Source of the DNA: Epithemia pelagica | Lineage: Eukaryota; Bacillariophyta; Bacillariophyceae; Surirellales; Surirellaceae | Length of the DNA: 64,000 nt | Direction of reading: 5' to 3' | Assembly: GCA_946965045.2 (NCBI GenBank) | Contig: OX337230.1 | Span: forward strand, 1,054,001 to 1,118,000 | Shown here: piece by piece, positions 9,697 to 20,826 of the stretch | Layout of the letters: each line of letters begins with the position of its first letter | Position numbering within the stretch: position 1 is the stretch's first letter | The notes under the pieces: generated by a model | Database searches by the model: none | Told to the model about the DNA's origin: nothing | Seen by the model: only the letters and a program-made list of their open reading frames with translations | Position numbers and translations under genes: made by a program

Positions 9697-9967
9697 CATT
9701 CGTGTGTGGATGTTTGTGGATGTTTGTGGATGCACGCGTGCAATGTGGATGTTTGTGGATCCACATGCGTCCACAAACATCCACAGTGGATGAATGTGGA
9801 TCCACAAACGTCCACGTGGACGTTTGTGGACGCTTGTGGGGCTTTGTGGATCCGCAAACGTCCACAAACATCCACGTGGACGTTTGTGGATCCACAAAGC
9901 CCCACAAGCGTCCACAAACATCCACAGTGGGTCCACAAACATCCACAGTGGATCCACAAAGCCCCAC
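9697..9967. repeat. Array of tgtggatgtttg / caaacatccaca units forming a long hairpin
   Basis: About 270 bp are built almost entirely from direct and inverted copies of a 12-bp unit, tgtgga(t/c)gtttg. The core is an inverted repeat with arms 9816-9865 and 9876-9925, 48 of 50 bases paired, around a 10-bp loop (aaacatccac). BamHI-like ggatcc steps recur inside the arms. Because the array is palindromic, similar Val-Asp-Val-Cys-Gly-type frames appear on both strands; these are artefacts. Confidence 0.85.
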
Positions 9968-11054
9968 ACCTTGACTGTACAAAAATTAATTATTGAAATT
10001 CTCTACAGTATTGAAATTGGATTGATGTACAAAGACGTTAAGCACGCATCGCCAACAACAGTTTCCCTAAGTACCGATCGAGTAGGCACGTGCTTTGAGT
10101 CGTGATACCATTTCGCTAAAGGATGGCATCCTCGATAGACTGACAGCACAGAAATACCGCACACGAACATCTGTCATCTCGTCATCATGGACATTCTGGA
10201 TTTTTGTTGTTCTCCACAATTTTCCTGGGTGTCCCTGTCTGGTGCCCTTGATCGAGTTTCGAGGTTGTATTATTTGACTCTTTAGATAGATCGAGCTAGC
10301 AGCTCCGTTTGGGGTATCGTCTCAGTCTCAGACATCGCGGAGAGTTAGTGAGTGTTTAGTGTTTCCGTTGCGCGCCGGGTGGAACGACGGAGTGCTACAA
10401 ACGTCGCTTTCCGTTCTCTCGGACTTGGAATGGTGGTGCTTGATTGGCGCTTGGCGCCACTTTTTCTCGCGGTGCAGCTACCCATTCTCCAGAACAGGAC
10501 AGGCTCGGCTTGTCGTGGACCAAGATCAAGTTCACCTATGGGTAGCATGCGTCGGCATCGGCGACTCTTCCATGAAAATAACATTGGGCTTTACCGGCTA
10601 CTCCTTCCGGTGCGGCATTCACATTTAGAAGAAATTTCTTGAGACATGGCCGGATGAGATGCCGTGTCTGTCGATTGGAACCTCTTCATCTTTTTCTCGT
10701 ACTGGGAACTCGAGCTGCAACTTCCAACTCATCTCGAATCTCTCCTGAAACAAGGCAATTGGGAGAGAATATTATATTGTGACACTCTCTGGTGGTGAGA
10801 GAAACAACTCCATTGGTACCAAACATTGTTTCTTCTTCAAGACATTTTCGAGAGTGAGAGACAGTTTGAAGAGCACACCGCTGTTGCTGGAGAGATCAAT
10901 TGTTCTTTTGTGGAGCATGTGAGGTGGGAGCCGCAGTTCCCATTTCCCATTGGCAATTGGAAATTGGCAGTTCTCGTTTCATCCTCATCCACAGCATACC
11001 ATCTACCTTGAGGAATCATTCGTCTTCAACGTGTTGAATTCTTCGATCATCATC
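9968..11054. other. Intergenic, probable promoter and 5' leader of the next gene
   Basis: No supported gene in this 1.1 kb. Several short frames overlap on both strands at 10345-10642 without motifs. An in-frame upstream extension to 10950 exists for the next gene, but its first codon is an out-of-context ATG and the composition is unlike the protein that follows. Confidence 0.45.
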
Positions 11055-13076
11055 ATGTCTCAATCCCCAACAAAAACGACTCGGCCGTCGCCTCCATCCA
11101 AACATGATGCTGTTGCTGAAATGACTCCTGGCACGACGACAACAACGAAAAAGGCAACAACACCACAAGACCCCCAAGCACAACGTCCCCAACGGTTCTT
11201 GTCTCGAAAAGCGCGATTGATCCGATCCAAGAAAATGTTATCCAACTCTTTTTCATCGTCATCGTCCTCTCAATCAAGAAACCATTCCTCCTTCCAGGAT
11301 GATTCGTTTCCCTTGTCTCAATCGTCGTCTTGGTCCTCCCCTCCCAACCAGCCCTCTCATCACTCCAAAACGAAGAAGAAACAACACAGTCCTTTGACTC
11401 CTTCGACCGCTTCCTCGTCGTCAACGTCGTCTTCGTCGTCCTCTTGCTCCTCCTCGCCACATGACAACGTGACGACACGAACCAAAAAGACCCGCAACCC
11501 TCCCTCCTCCCCCAAACGCCGCTCTAGCAGCCCCACGAATGCGGCTGCAGCAGCAGCACCACACTCGTCGTTGTCCGAATCCAATACTACTACGAACTAC
11601 GCTGCTGCAGTCCCACCACATGATAGCTTTTTGGATGCCACATCGGCCTCCTTGGCCAAACGGCAATATGTGGTGCAACAAGCGCAATTACGAATTTCCT
11701 CCCTCCGAGCCTTGCGTGGGACTACTCGTAGTAGTAGTAGTAGTATGACGAGGAGCGGTACCAAGAAGGACGGTTCCCACCCACAATCAAAGTCAGTATC
11801 CTCCCCATGCCTCACCCACACCACCCCCCTGGACCACCACACGAACAATGAGAAGCACCAGATGCAAACCAAGGAATTGCCGCCTCCTCATCAACACCAA
11901 AATCCACGACCCCGACAAGCTGCTGCTGCTGTCGGAGGAGTACGAGGAGGAGTCACGGAATCGTCCGCTCCAGGACAATCACGACAAGGACCACACACAG
12001 CGACTTCGGTGCAACAACAACAACAACAACCACAACCCCGAATCCATGAGAAACGGTCCATTTCCATGATGCAACCGGAACGATATCGATTGTCTCATCG
12101 ACTCTTGACCGCAAACGATCCCTACAACTCCAAGAAGAAACACAACAACCAAAAGAACAACAAGAAACTCATTCTTCGATCCTGGTCGACGCGTCGGAGT
12201 CGAACGGCTCCTCCGTACCGTCCTTCACTCCAGGCCCGAATGGCGACAGTCGCGGAGGAAGAGGATCCAACCACGATGTCCCAAAACAAGCAGAAGAAGA
12301 AGAATCTGTCGCCCGCCTCTCGACGCATCCAAACCTTGTTTGAGGAGTATTTGGAAGGCCATCCCAAGAATCATCAAAAGAATGGCAATAACAAGAATGA
12401 GGAACAGGTCATTGTCGAAGGCCTTGTCCTGTTGCAACGACAAGGTACGAGTGGAATCAGTTATATCACGCGAGGGGAGGAGGAGGATGTCTGGTCCGAA
12501 CCAGCCAGTTTGCAGGCCTTGGGAATTCATACTGACAGTGCGTGTAACAACTTTTTGGTTCATGCCTTTGAACGAGACACTTACTACGACGACGAAGAAG
12601 AAGACCCCTTGGTACTCGTGAAGGCAAAAGATGCCTCGTATTTGGAACAAGAAGAAGAAGAAGAATATTCTCTTCTTTCTCCCAAGAAAAAGAACGATGC
12701 GTACGACCAGAAAATGGCGAATCATTCTCGTGTCCAAGAACAAGCCATTGATGCCTTGTCCATGTCTCTCATGTCGTGGGGTGCCCCCAACCTTGTTCTG
12801 GAAGAGGGAGAGGAGGAGAAACTTTCAGAGCCGTTGGACCGCAAAACGACCAAGGAGGACAGCAAGCAAGAGGATGTCGACCCGGATGTTCCCGTGCAGA
12901 ATGTCATTGTGGTCACCACCACTGCCATGCAACCCACCAATAAGAAGACGCCAGACAAGTGTTTTGTTCCGGAATCACAGGGGTACACATTCGAGAACCA
13001 ATGGTGGATCACGACACAGTTCCTAAATGATGCCAATTGTCTGGGTGGTTCGACCAAAGGTACTTGTGGGTGGTAG
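11055..13076 (+). CDS. Hypothetical Ser-rich disordered protein, 673 aa
   Basis: Start chosen at the ATG of 11055 (catcATGtct, A at -3), followed by MSQSPTKTTRPSP; the frame is also open back to 10950. Residues 1-420 are low-complexity and basic: Ser runs, Gln runs (GTSVQQQQQQ-like), polyAla, and many Lys/Arg-Ser patches. From about residue 440 the sequence looks ordered (RRIQTLFEEYLEGHPK, then EGLVLLQRQGTSGISYITRG), followed by acidic runs and a C-terminal Trp/Cys-containing tail (ENQWWITTQFLNDANC). No known domain was recognised. It is convergent with the large minus-strand gene 180 bp away. It could be a nuclear or cytoskeletal scaffold; nothing decides this. Confidence 0.75.
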   Translation: MSQSPTKTTRPSPPSKHDAVAEMTPGTTTTTKKATTPQDPQAQRPQRFLSRKARLIRSKKMLSNSFSSSSSSQSRNHSSFQDDSFPLSQSSSWSSPPNQPSHHSKTKKKQHSPLTPSTASSSSTSSSSSSCSSSPHDNVTTRTKKTRNPPSSPKRRSSSPTNAAAAAAPHSSLSESNTTTNYAAAVPPHDSFLDATSASLAKRQYVVQQAQLRISSLRALRGTTRSSSSSMTRSGTKKDGSHPQSKSVSSPCLTHTTPLDHHTNNEKHQMQTKELPPPHQHQNPRPRQAAAAVGGVRGGVTESSAPGQSRQGPHTATSVQQQQQQPQPRIHEKRSISMMQPERYRLSHRLLTANDPYNSKKKHNNQKNNKKLILRSWSTRRSRTAPPYRPSLQARMATVAEEEDPTTMSQNKQKKKNLSPASRRIQTLFEEYLEGHPKNHQKNGNNKNEEQVIVEGLVLLQRQGTSGISYITRGEEEDVWSEPASLQALGIHTDSACNNFLVHAFERDTYYDDEEEDPLVLVKAKDASYLEQEEEEEYSLLSPKKKNDAYDQKMANHSRVQEQAIDALSMSLMSWGAPNLVLEEGEEEKLSEPLDRKTTKEDSKQEDVDPDVPVQNVIVVTTTAMQPTNKKTPDKCFVPESQGYTFENQWWITTQFLNDANCLGGSTKGTCGW

Positions 13077-13257
13077 TCAGGGGAGAGGAGACTATACTAA
13101 ACGAGCCGTAGTTAGGTGGTGGCGAAGAGACGGCGAAACGCTTACCAACGACTGGACCTAGTGACGAGACACTTGGTCATGTCATATAAACTTGATTACA
13201 TCTGTTATTGTGAAGCTAAGCTTGAGTGCAAACATTCGTATTTCTCGTAGTGGTTTC

Positions 13258-16200
13258 TTAAAACCCATTCAATGAGCAGTAGGAATCTCCACCAGAATCA
13301 GCCGAACCCACCGAGACCAAGAAATCGGCCTCGTCCGTTTTCACTTGCTTCTTGGACTTTTTCTTCTTTAGATCTGCGTTGCTTTCAAAAATGTTACCAC
13401 ATTCCGTCATGTAAAGTGCTGCGGGTGGCAACCATTGAGCAGACTTTTCCCATTCAAAAAAAGTGTAATCGTCGTCGTCATCCATGTCGTGAACGACAAT
13501 ATCGTCGTCATCGCTTTCCATACTTTCTTCCTCGGATTCATCGTCTTCGTCTTCTCCCATTTGCTGTTCATGCAACTCGCTCAGGGTACGCTTCAGTTTT
13601 TCGAATGCAACCTCCTCCTCCTCGGCTTTTTCAAGTGCCGAGAAGAAGGATACTGCGGGTTGCAACCACTCTGTCATGAAGTCAGGCATTTCTTCTGGCT
13701 CCTCTTCTTCGTCTAAGGTTCCCTCTCCTTCGCTGGCTGTACTGCCTTCACCCGAATCTGCGCTCTTGTTTTCTTCCGCGTCCAACATGGGAAGATCTCG
13801 CGCGACCTCAATTTCACCGTCTTCATCAATTACAACCGCCTCGTTTTTCCTTGACTTCAGTACACTAAGCAGGTGGCGACTTCTCGATCCAAAGCCTGGG
13901 TCGTTTCCATCGCCAGATACTTTCTCATTGCTGGGAATCTCGTCCCCGTCTTCAGCGAAAGAAACAGTCATTTTGGGTTTTGTAGCTGTTGTCTCGTCAG
14001 TCTTTGCGGTTCCCTCCCTGTCCATTTCGGTTGCCTTTTCTTCCACCAGGTTTGTAGTTGGCAGTTCGGGCTTAGACTCTGCGATTTCTGATTCCTCCAT
14101 TTGCTTCGACGTTAGCGATCCATGAATAGGTTTGGTAGCTGTTGGCACCTTGACCGCCGTCTCCAATGGATCCTTTTCCGAGGTAGACCTCTGCGGGGGT
14201 GGCGCGTCGTCCTCCGTTTGTTTCCTTCTCTTTGTCGCTTTTGATACAAGTTCAGATGCTGGAATGACCACGCGGTTGCGACTCTGGTTGTTCATGATAT
14301 TTCCCTGTTCAGCACCCTTGCGGGGCGATAGTCTACGCCATCGGACAGCTCGGTCGTTGTCTAACGGACTTCCATTCCTTGCTGTCTGCTTCTGTGCCAT
14401 CCTTTTTGAAAACGGGGACGTTGGTCTTTTGAGCTGGTTCGTCGGAAGATCACTTAGCGCCTCAACTGGTTCGTTCTTTGGTTTGCTCGCATCCTTTTCA
14501 ACTTGGTTTGAGTTCTCGTCACGATCTTCTCTCGCTTCACTAATGGGTCCTTTGTGCGCATTGTTATCGTCGAGAGAGTCTTCGTCTTTCTTTCCTTGGC
14601 TGAACTCTTCCGTGGAACTATTCTCGTTGCTTTGGAGGTCGTGCTTTTCTTTTGCTTGTTCCGCGAGAGGTTGCGTGAATGATACACTCTTCTCGTTGCT
14701 TTGGAGGTCGTGCTTTTCTTTTGCTTGTTCCGCGAGAGGTTGCGTGAATGATACACTCTTCTCGTTGCTTTGGAGGTCGTGCTTTTCTTTTGCTTGTTCC
14801 GCGAGAGGTTGCGTGAATGATACACTCTTCTCGTTGCTTTGGAGGTCGTGCTTTTCTTTTGCTTGTTCCGAGAGAGGTTGCGTGAATGATACACTCTTCA
14901 CTGTCGAGGCTTCAGATTTCTGCTTGGATTCCTCAACGACAATTCTATCGTTTTCCTGTTTCATTGGTTCTGACGGAAATTTATGACACTCTATTCCTCC
15001 AACTTCGATTGCGTTTCTTGTAACCCCTGGTGTCGTCGAAGATGTTGTGGCGATTGCTTCGATGTTGACGTCATCGGCAGACTCGCTTTCATTCTCCTTC
15101 CGCGATTTCTTAGGTGATGCTGAGGCATGTTCGTCGGTGCTCAACACTCTTTTGATAGAACTAGATGCTTCTTCAGAACCACTCGCAGCAGCTCTCTCCA
15201 CCACATTTTGATGTGCCTCATCATACGAGGCTTCGTCCGTCGATGTGCTTTCAGTGATCTTTTGATGCTCCTTACCTTGGTCCTTCTCCAGAGCCTTGTC
15301 TTGGCTATGAGGCACTTCTTCGATCTTTTTAGTCGCTTGTTTGGTCTTGCTTACTGTCTTCTTGTGTGAACCTGTGCTTTTCGGTTTCGGTTTCGGCTTC
15401 GGTTTATTCTCTTTCTTCTTGTTGTTCTTTGTTGTCTTCCAAGAATAATTTTGAAGCTGATTCTGAACTTTTTCGAGGAGAGCACCTGGATCTTGTTTTA
15501 CATTCGCTGCCCCGTCGTCCTTGGCGTTCGACTTTGTTGTTGTCGTTTTTGACCCAATGGCACTATTTTCCGAAGACTTTGGGCGTCCAGGGTCTTGGGA
15601 GTTTTGCTTTGGCTTGCGAATAACGGTTGGTGCATGAAGTGTCTGAATATGGACTGATTTGGTGATATTGGAAGTCGGAGCACTTCTCAGATGGCTATGT
15701 AACATAGGTGTACTAGCACACAGTGGAGTCGGCACCTCGTGCAAAGAAGCTTGCGGTTTAGCAATATACGTTTTCATTGAGCTGGCCATTGAAGATGGAA
15801 CGGAAAAGCGAGCAATGACAAAATGGGGTTCGTGCCTTTTTGTCGTCTCCTCATGGTTTGGAACGGAACAAGGAGAATCTTTGTTCTCTACCTCAGTCGC
15901 TGTATCAGAGATAGGACCGGTGACATCATCATTTGACGTATGATCCACCTCCGGATTCGTTGACTTAGTATCTAATTCGCTTGAACAGTTGGAATTCTTG
16001 TCATCTCTCTCCTTCTTAGGTTCCACCGGGTTTGAATCGTTCAATCTGGGGCTGGATACAGCAAGAGTTTCTGACTTCTTCGCATTCATCACATGGGATG
16101 CAACGGTGTCATCCGGCACAGCAATGGAGGAGCTGATTGAGACATTGGAATCTTCGTTTTTCCAGGGACTGACTATTTCGGGAACAGTCGGATTGCTCAC

Positions 16201-19200
16201 TTTGGGGGCTTCCGACGGGTGTTTGGTCGTAGGATTCAATGACCATGTCCAAACTGAGTTGGTGCTGTCAACATTTGTCGAATCTGTCTCTTTCTTTGGT
16301 TCCTCTTCATGAGAAATGACCAATGTCGTGGATGTGGATCCAACTGGAGAGCCCTCAGTCTGAGCGATCACCTTGGATTTTTCAGAGGCACTTGATGTGC
16401 TGGACACATTGGCATCATTCTCAATCTCCGGCTTTTTCTTCTCAGAAACAGATGCATCGGCCACCTTCAGTGATGCCTCAGAAACAGATGCATCGGCCAC
16501 CTTCAGTGATGCCTCAGAAACAGATGCATCGGCCACCTTCAGTGATACCTCAGAAACAGATGCATCGGCCACCTTCAGTGATGCCTCAGACACAGATGCA
16601 TCGGCCACCTTCAGTTCTGATTGCTGATCACCGACCGGATTCAAGGACCACGCCCATAAAGAGCTTGTATTGCTGTCATTTGATGAATTTACCTCGTTCT
16701 CCGGTTCTATCTTTTTATTTTCTGTCATGGGAGAAGATGCGACAGGGTTAGGGGAGATGCTGGTCGTCGCTTTAGATGCCTCAGTGGGTGGTAGGGCTAT
16801 GGTGGAGGGGCTGGCGACATCGGGGGTTTTCTGGCTATTTGAATTCGTCGTTTCAGAAGAGGTGGGAGAATTTTCCTTGAGTATCTCAGATGACGGATTC
16901 GCCACAGAATTCAACGGCCACGGCCAAAATACTCCAGAGATGGCATTTGTCGAGTCTGTCTGTTTCTTACTTTCAACCTGAACAGAACTGGTAATTGTAA
17001 TAGGCGTCGATGCCGCTGGAGTGGAAACTGTGCCGGAAATCATCTTGAGTGTTCCCGTGGTATCCTTTTCATTTATTGTGAAGCTGCTGTTAATCCTGTT
17101 ACCCGGATTGACAGGAGTATTTAGCGATCCAGTTTTGGAATACGGTCTCTCTGCAGAGGTTATTGCTTCATCTTTAAAACTTGATGTTTTCTTGTTCTTA
17201 CCCATATGGGCGACGGAACTTCTGTCGCTTGGACCAGGGGTGACAGCAGAATCGCTCACCATGGAAGCAGCAAACGCAAGGGCAGTTCTTGTTACTTCTG
17301 CCGATATATCAGAAATATCTGGAGTCAAAACCGGGATTTTGGCGTCTCGGGTCTTTGTCTGTTTCTTTTTGGTCCCCGCAACAACAGTCGAAGTCTTCCC
17401 CTTCTTTGACCTAATAACAGCTTCAATGGCTTCATAGTCAGAATCAGGATTCACCGACTTTTTTATAGATACTGAAGTCATCGTTTTCTTTCCAGTTGCT
17501 GTAGAAGCGGGGGCTTTGGGAGGTGTGACAGTTTGTCCAATCTGGAAGGAGGCTTTCGCAACAGCCATCAGAGATGATGGCGAGAAAAGACTGGAATTTG
17601 CTTTTCCCAGAGTTGCACCATCTCTCGAACAGGTAGAGGACCCATTTCCACTCATCGAAGCAGAAGCTGGAGGAGAAGGAGCAGCTCTAGATGCAGTTTG
17701 AGATGACTTGGCAAATGCCACCAAAGACGATGGCTTCAGAGTGGTGGTGCTGCCATCGTCTGAACTCGTTCTGTTGCCATTCGGAGAAATGGCGGGTTGG
17801 GTTCCAGAAACCGGAGGCTTGTGAGCTGTTCTGGCCATAGCGACCAAAGACGACGGCCGAAGCAGCCCTTTCTTGCCATCTCCTTCAGATATGTCCTTTT
17901 TCTCAGCCAAGGAACTCATGGCTTGGGTTCCTTTTAAGCTTGTCGAAGCAGTTGGTTTCCTCACGGTGGAGAGGCCCTCACCAGTAGAATTGGCAAGTGG
18001 TTTCGTCTTTCTTGCCATGTTACGCAGAGACGATGGCCGTAGGATACTCGTGTTACTGCCACCATCAGTGTTCCTCTTACTCTTCGTGTCAAAGGCAAGG
18101 GCTGGTTTATTGTTCCTCAGAAGACGAAGTGAGGAGGGACGCAGTACAACTGCCAGGCCTCCGTTGTCACCCTCTTCATCTTTCTTCTCTTCTTCCTTCG
18201 TCAAAGAGGTGGACGAAGCGCTGGTTCCCGTCGCACTCCTTTCGCGGTTGGTGTGTGATGAGGATTCGAGCGACAATGCGACTTCAGTTTTAATCTTGCC
18301 TTCTTTTTGATCACGCTGTCTGTCCTCGTCTTGGTTACTTTGTTCGTCTGCAATTGGTCCATGAGAAAGAATGGCTTCAATGTTTTCGTCCTCTTCCGGG
18401 GAAACTTCTTCGCACGAGCCCACAGCGTCTTCGGGGGAAAGTTCAACTGGAACTGGATTCAACGGATCCAGTCTCACTGGATCTTCGTTGTCATCTCTGG
18501 ATGTGAAGGAAAGCACTGTCTCAATCAATGCCTGGGCGGTTCCCCCGAAAGTTGCTTGCTCTTGACTTTTGCCATGCTCCCGATGAAATTGATCTGTCAG
18601 TTGCGGTGAGGGAATATCACCGCTGGGATGAAAGGAAAAGGACAAGACTGTTTCGATCTGAGCATCACCATCATCCTCTTCGACCTCTTCTACTTCATAA
18701 TCTTCTACAACACCTGTGGCATCCTCAGGAACCAATTCGACCGCAACTTCTTCGTTGCTGATTTCCGATGGACCATGCATGTTCGGTTCTTGAAATCCTC
18801 CCGAAGCAAATGAAAAGACGGTTTCTATCGTCGCAGAACCTTGTGCCTCGCTCGTATTCATGTGGTCGTCGGCTGTGACACCATCTGCTGAACGAGAACC
18901 AGCTTCCTTACCCGTGGCATGTTCGGGAGCGAGCGCCATTGATATGGCATCCAAATGCATTGGTTTGTGCGTGGCACCACTGCTGCTGTCCTGTCGCCAG
19001 TTTGAAGACGGGACTCTGTCCTCCTCCAAAAACGAGGAGGCGAAGGAGAAGACAGTTTCAAGGATACCAACATCATCGTGGTTGTCCGCTGTTGTCGATT
19101 CGGAAACAGTTCGGGTGTCGTTCGTTTTGGTTGCACTCACAGGATTCCAGTGCTGTTGTTCGTCCATGATTTGCGCCTCTTGATGAACTGTTCCAGACGT

Positions 19201-19557
19201 TGTCGAGTCATGCTCCGGATGCGAGTGAGAATTGTTTTCAGTGGTCTTGTCCGGAGATGTGCTCGATTGGGCTTGGTCGCTGGCGATCCCCGTTGCATCA
19301 GCTGGAGCAATTGTCATGGCTTGTGTTGGTATGGTCGGTGAGGTGACCGACTCTTGATTTGTCAACGTGGAAGTGAATGACAGAACCGTCTCAATCACTA
19401 CCGACGAGTCCACCATTTCGTTTGTGGTAGAAGCGTTTCTAAAATCTTGGGGAGTTTCTTCTTCACTGTTTGCAGCTCCTTCAGGTTCTCGTTTGTTTGG
19501 CTTTGTACGCGGATCTGAAGCCAAAGATGTAGGTTTAGTCTCTACGGCCTCCTTTGT

Positions 19558-19589
<32 letters not shown>

Positions 19590-20826
19590 TATTCTGGACT
19601 GTGCTTGTATCCGCCTCTGGAGAGACGATGTCTTCTGGACACTCAGCCTCCGCGTTGGGATTCGTCGGTTGCGGAATGACCATGGTGTCTGGTGACTGCT
19701 CCATGATCGATTCTTTCTCCTCTTCATTAACCTGTGATGCTTGGGCATCAAGGCGCTCCTCCGTGTCTGTGGACGTGACTGGCTCTGGGGCGTGTAGCTT
19801 GATAGAGGAATCTTGATCCAAAGTAATACCTGGAGACTTCAACTCTTGTTGCTCTTGAGGTTGCACTTGAGCTTGCTCCAGTTGTGGCTTCGACGCATCT
19901 GTCGCTTTCTCGGTCAGTGGTTGTGGCTCTGCGCCTTGTTCGTTCTCGTCCTTCTTCTCCACCGATTGAGGGACGTCCGAATGAGATGAAGAATGACGCC
20001 GAGAACGAGTTGAATACAAGGTGGGTGTACCATACAGCTGCAACTCTTGTTGTTGTTGTTGTTGTGGTGATGTATCGTCGGATGGATCAAGTTCTTCTTC
20101 TTCCTCTCCCTCTTCGGCCGTGTGGAGGAGGGGTTGGAGTGGAAGTTCATTGTTTAACAAGAGAATGGTACTCGAAGAAGCGCTCGCTCCGGAAAGAATG
20201 GACATGGTGTCGGTATCCTTGTATTGGTGTTGCTGCTGCTGCAGTGGACTCAGAAGCGCATCCGAATAGTGCGTTGTCGTCTCATCGTCTTCATCGTGTG
20301 TCCAACACGACGACTCTTCCCATGCCGGTGGTACTTGACTGCTGCTAATGCTTTGGGAACAAAAGGATGGATCCACCATGGGACGATTGTCTTCTACACC
20401 ACCAACCGAACCCATGCTGTCAATGTGAGGAACACCAGGCCCGGTGTAGGATTCGTCAGTGTTGGGCTGCTGGAGATTTCGAAACCGTCTCAAGGAGGAG
20501 GACAACAACAAGGCGGGTGGAACGGCTGGATTCGGAACCGCATCATTCTTGAAGGTTCGTTGCATGCACGGCGGCGATGGATGCCGTGTGGTGGTATCTT
20601 GTTGTTCCATGTTGTTGTGATTGTTGTTCTGTTGCGTGGATTCTTGGACCACTGGAGCGGTCAAAAAGCCATCCAATCCAGCCGTGGTCAAACCCAAAGG
20701 ATCGTCCTCGTCGTTGCCGCTGTGAAGCGTCAAGCCATTGTCCGACAGAGACGAACCATCCGTTTGGGTAACGGATGGTGTTGGCAGATCGTTGTTACCT
20801 TGGGGAGGTTCCGACTCCGTATTCAT
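13258..20826 (-). CDS. Hypothetical giant disordered repeat protein, 2522 aa
   Basis: An uninterrupted frame of more than 7.5 kb. The first in-frame ATG is at 20826; the frame stays open upstream to a TTG at 21105, so an upstream exon or longer N-terminus is possible. The protein is Ser/Thr/Glu/Asp-rich throughout. It carries several internal motif series: about five IETV(L/F)SF(T/A)S motifs alternating with (E/A)L.PE(D/H)A(T/V)G; five (L/F)(R/K/S)PSSL...A(R/K) motifs; three W.WSLNP motifs; five copies of a 12-residue and four of a 23-residue perfect repeat. Near the C-terminus are acidic blocks around WLQPAVSFF and WLPPAALYM. No catalytic domain is recognised. Short linear motifs suggest a multivalent scaffold; this is inference. 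Confidence 0.8.
14621..14896 (-). repeat. Coding minisatellite, 4 x 69 bp
   Basis: Four head-to-tail 69-bp units starting at 14621, 14690, 14759 and 14828 inside the large minus-strand gene. Each encodes 23 residues containing KSVSFTQPL and KEKHDLQSNE. Copies differ by single bases (for example gcgaga versus gagaga), so the array is young and stays in frame. Confidence 0.95.
16445..16615 (-). repeat. Coding minisatellite, about 5 x 36 bp
   Basis: Units start at 16445, 16481, 16517, 16553 and 16589 and encode the 12-residue repeat LKVADASVSE(A/V)S. Units are nearly identical and preserve the frame of the large gene. Confidence 0.95.
19558..19591 (-). repeat. ATC/GAT microsatellite coding for poly-Asp
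   Basis: About ten consecutive atc triplets on the plus strand, read as a run of Asp codons in the large minus-strand gene. Confidence 0.95.

Noticed and set aside
9583-9996. Several overlapping frames on both strands encoding Val-Asp-Val-Cys-Gly-type repeats
   Set aside because: The array is palindromic and free of stops in many frames, so open frames are expected by composition.
14454-14894. 146-codon minus-strand frame with four 23-residue repeats (YHSRNLSRNKQKK)
   Set aside because: It is the alternative frame of the 69-bp minisatellite inside the giant gene.
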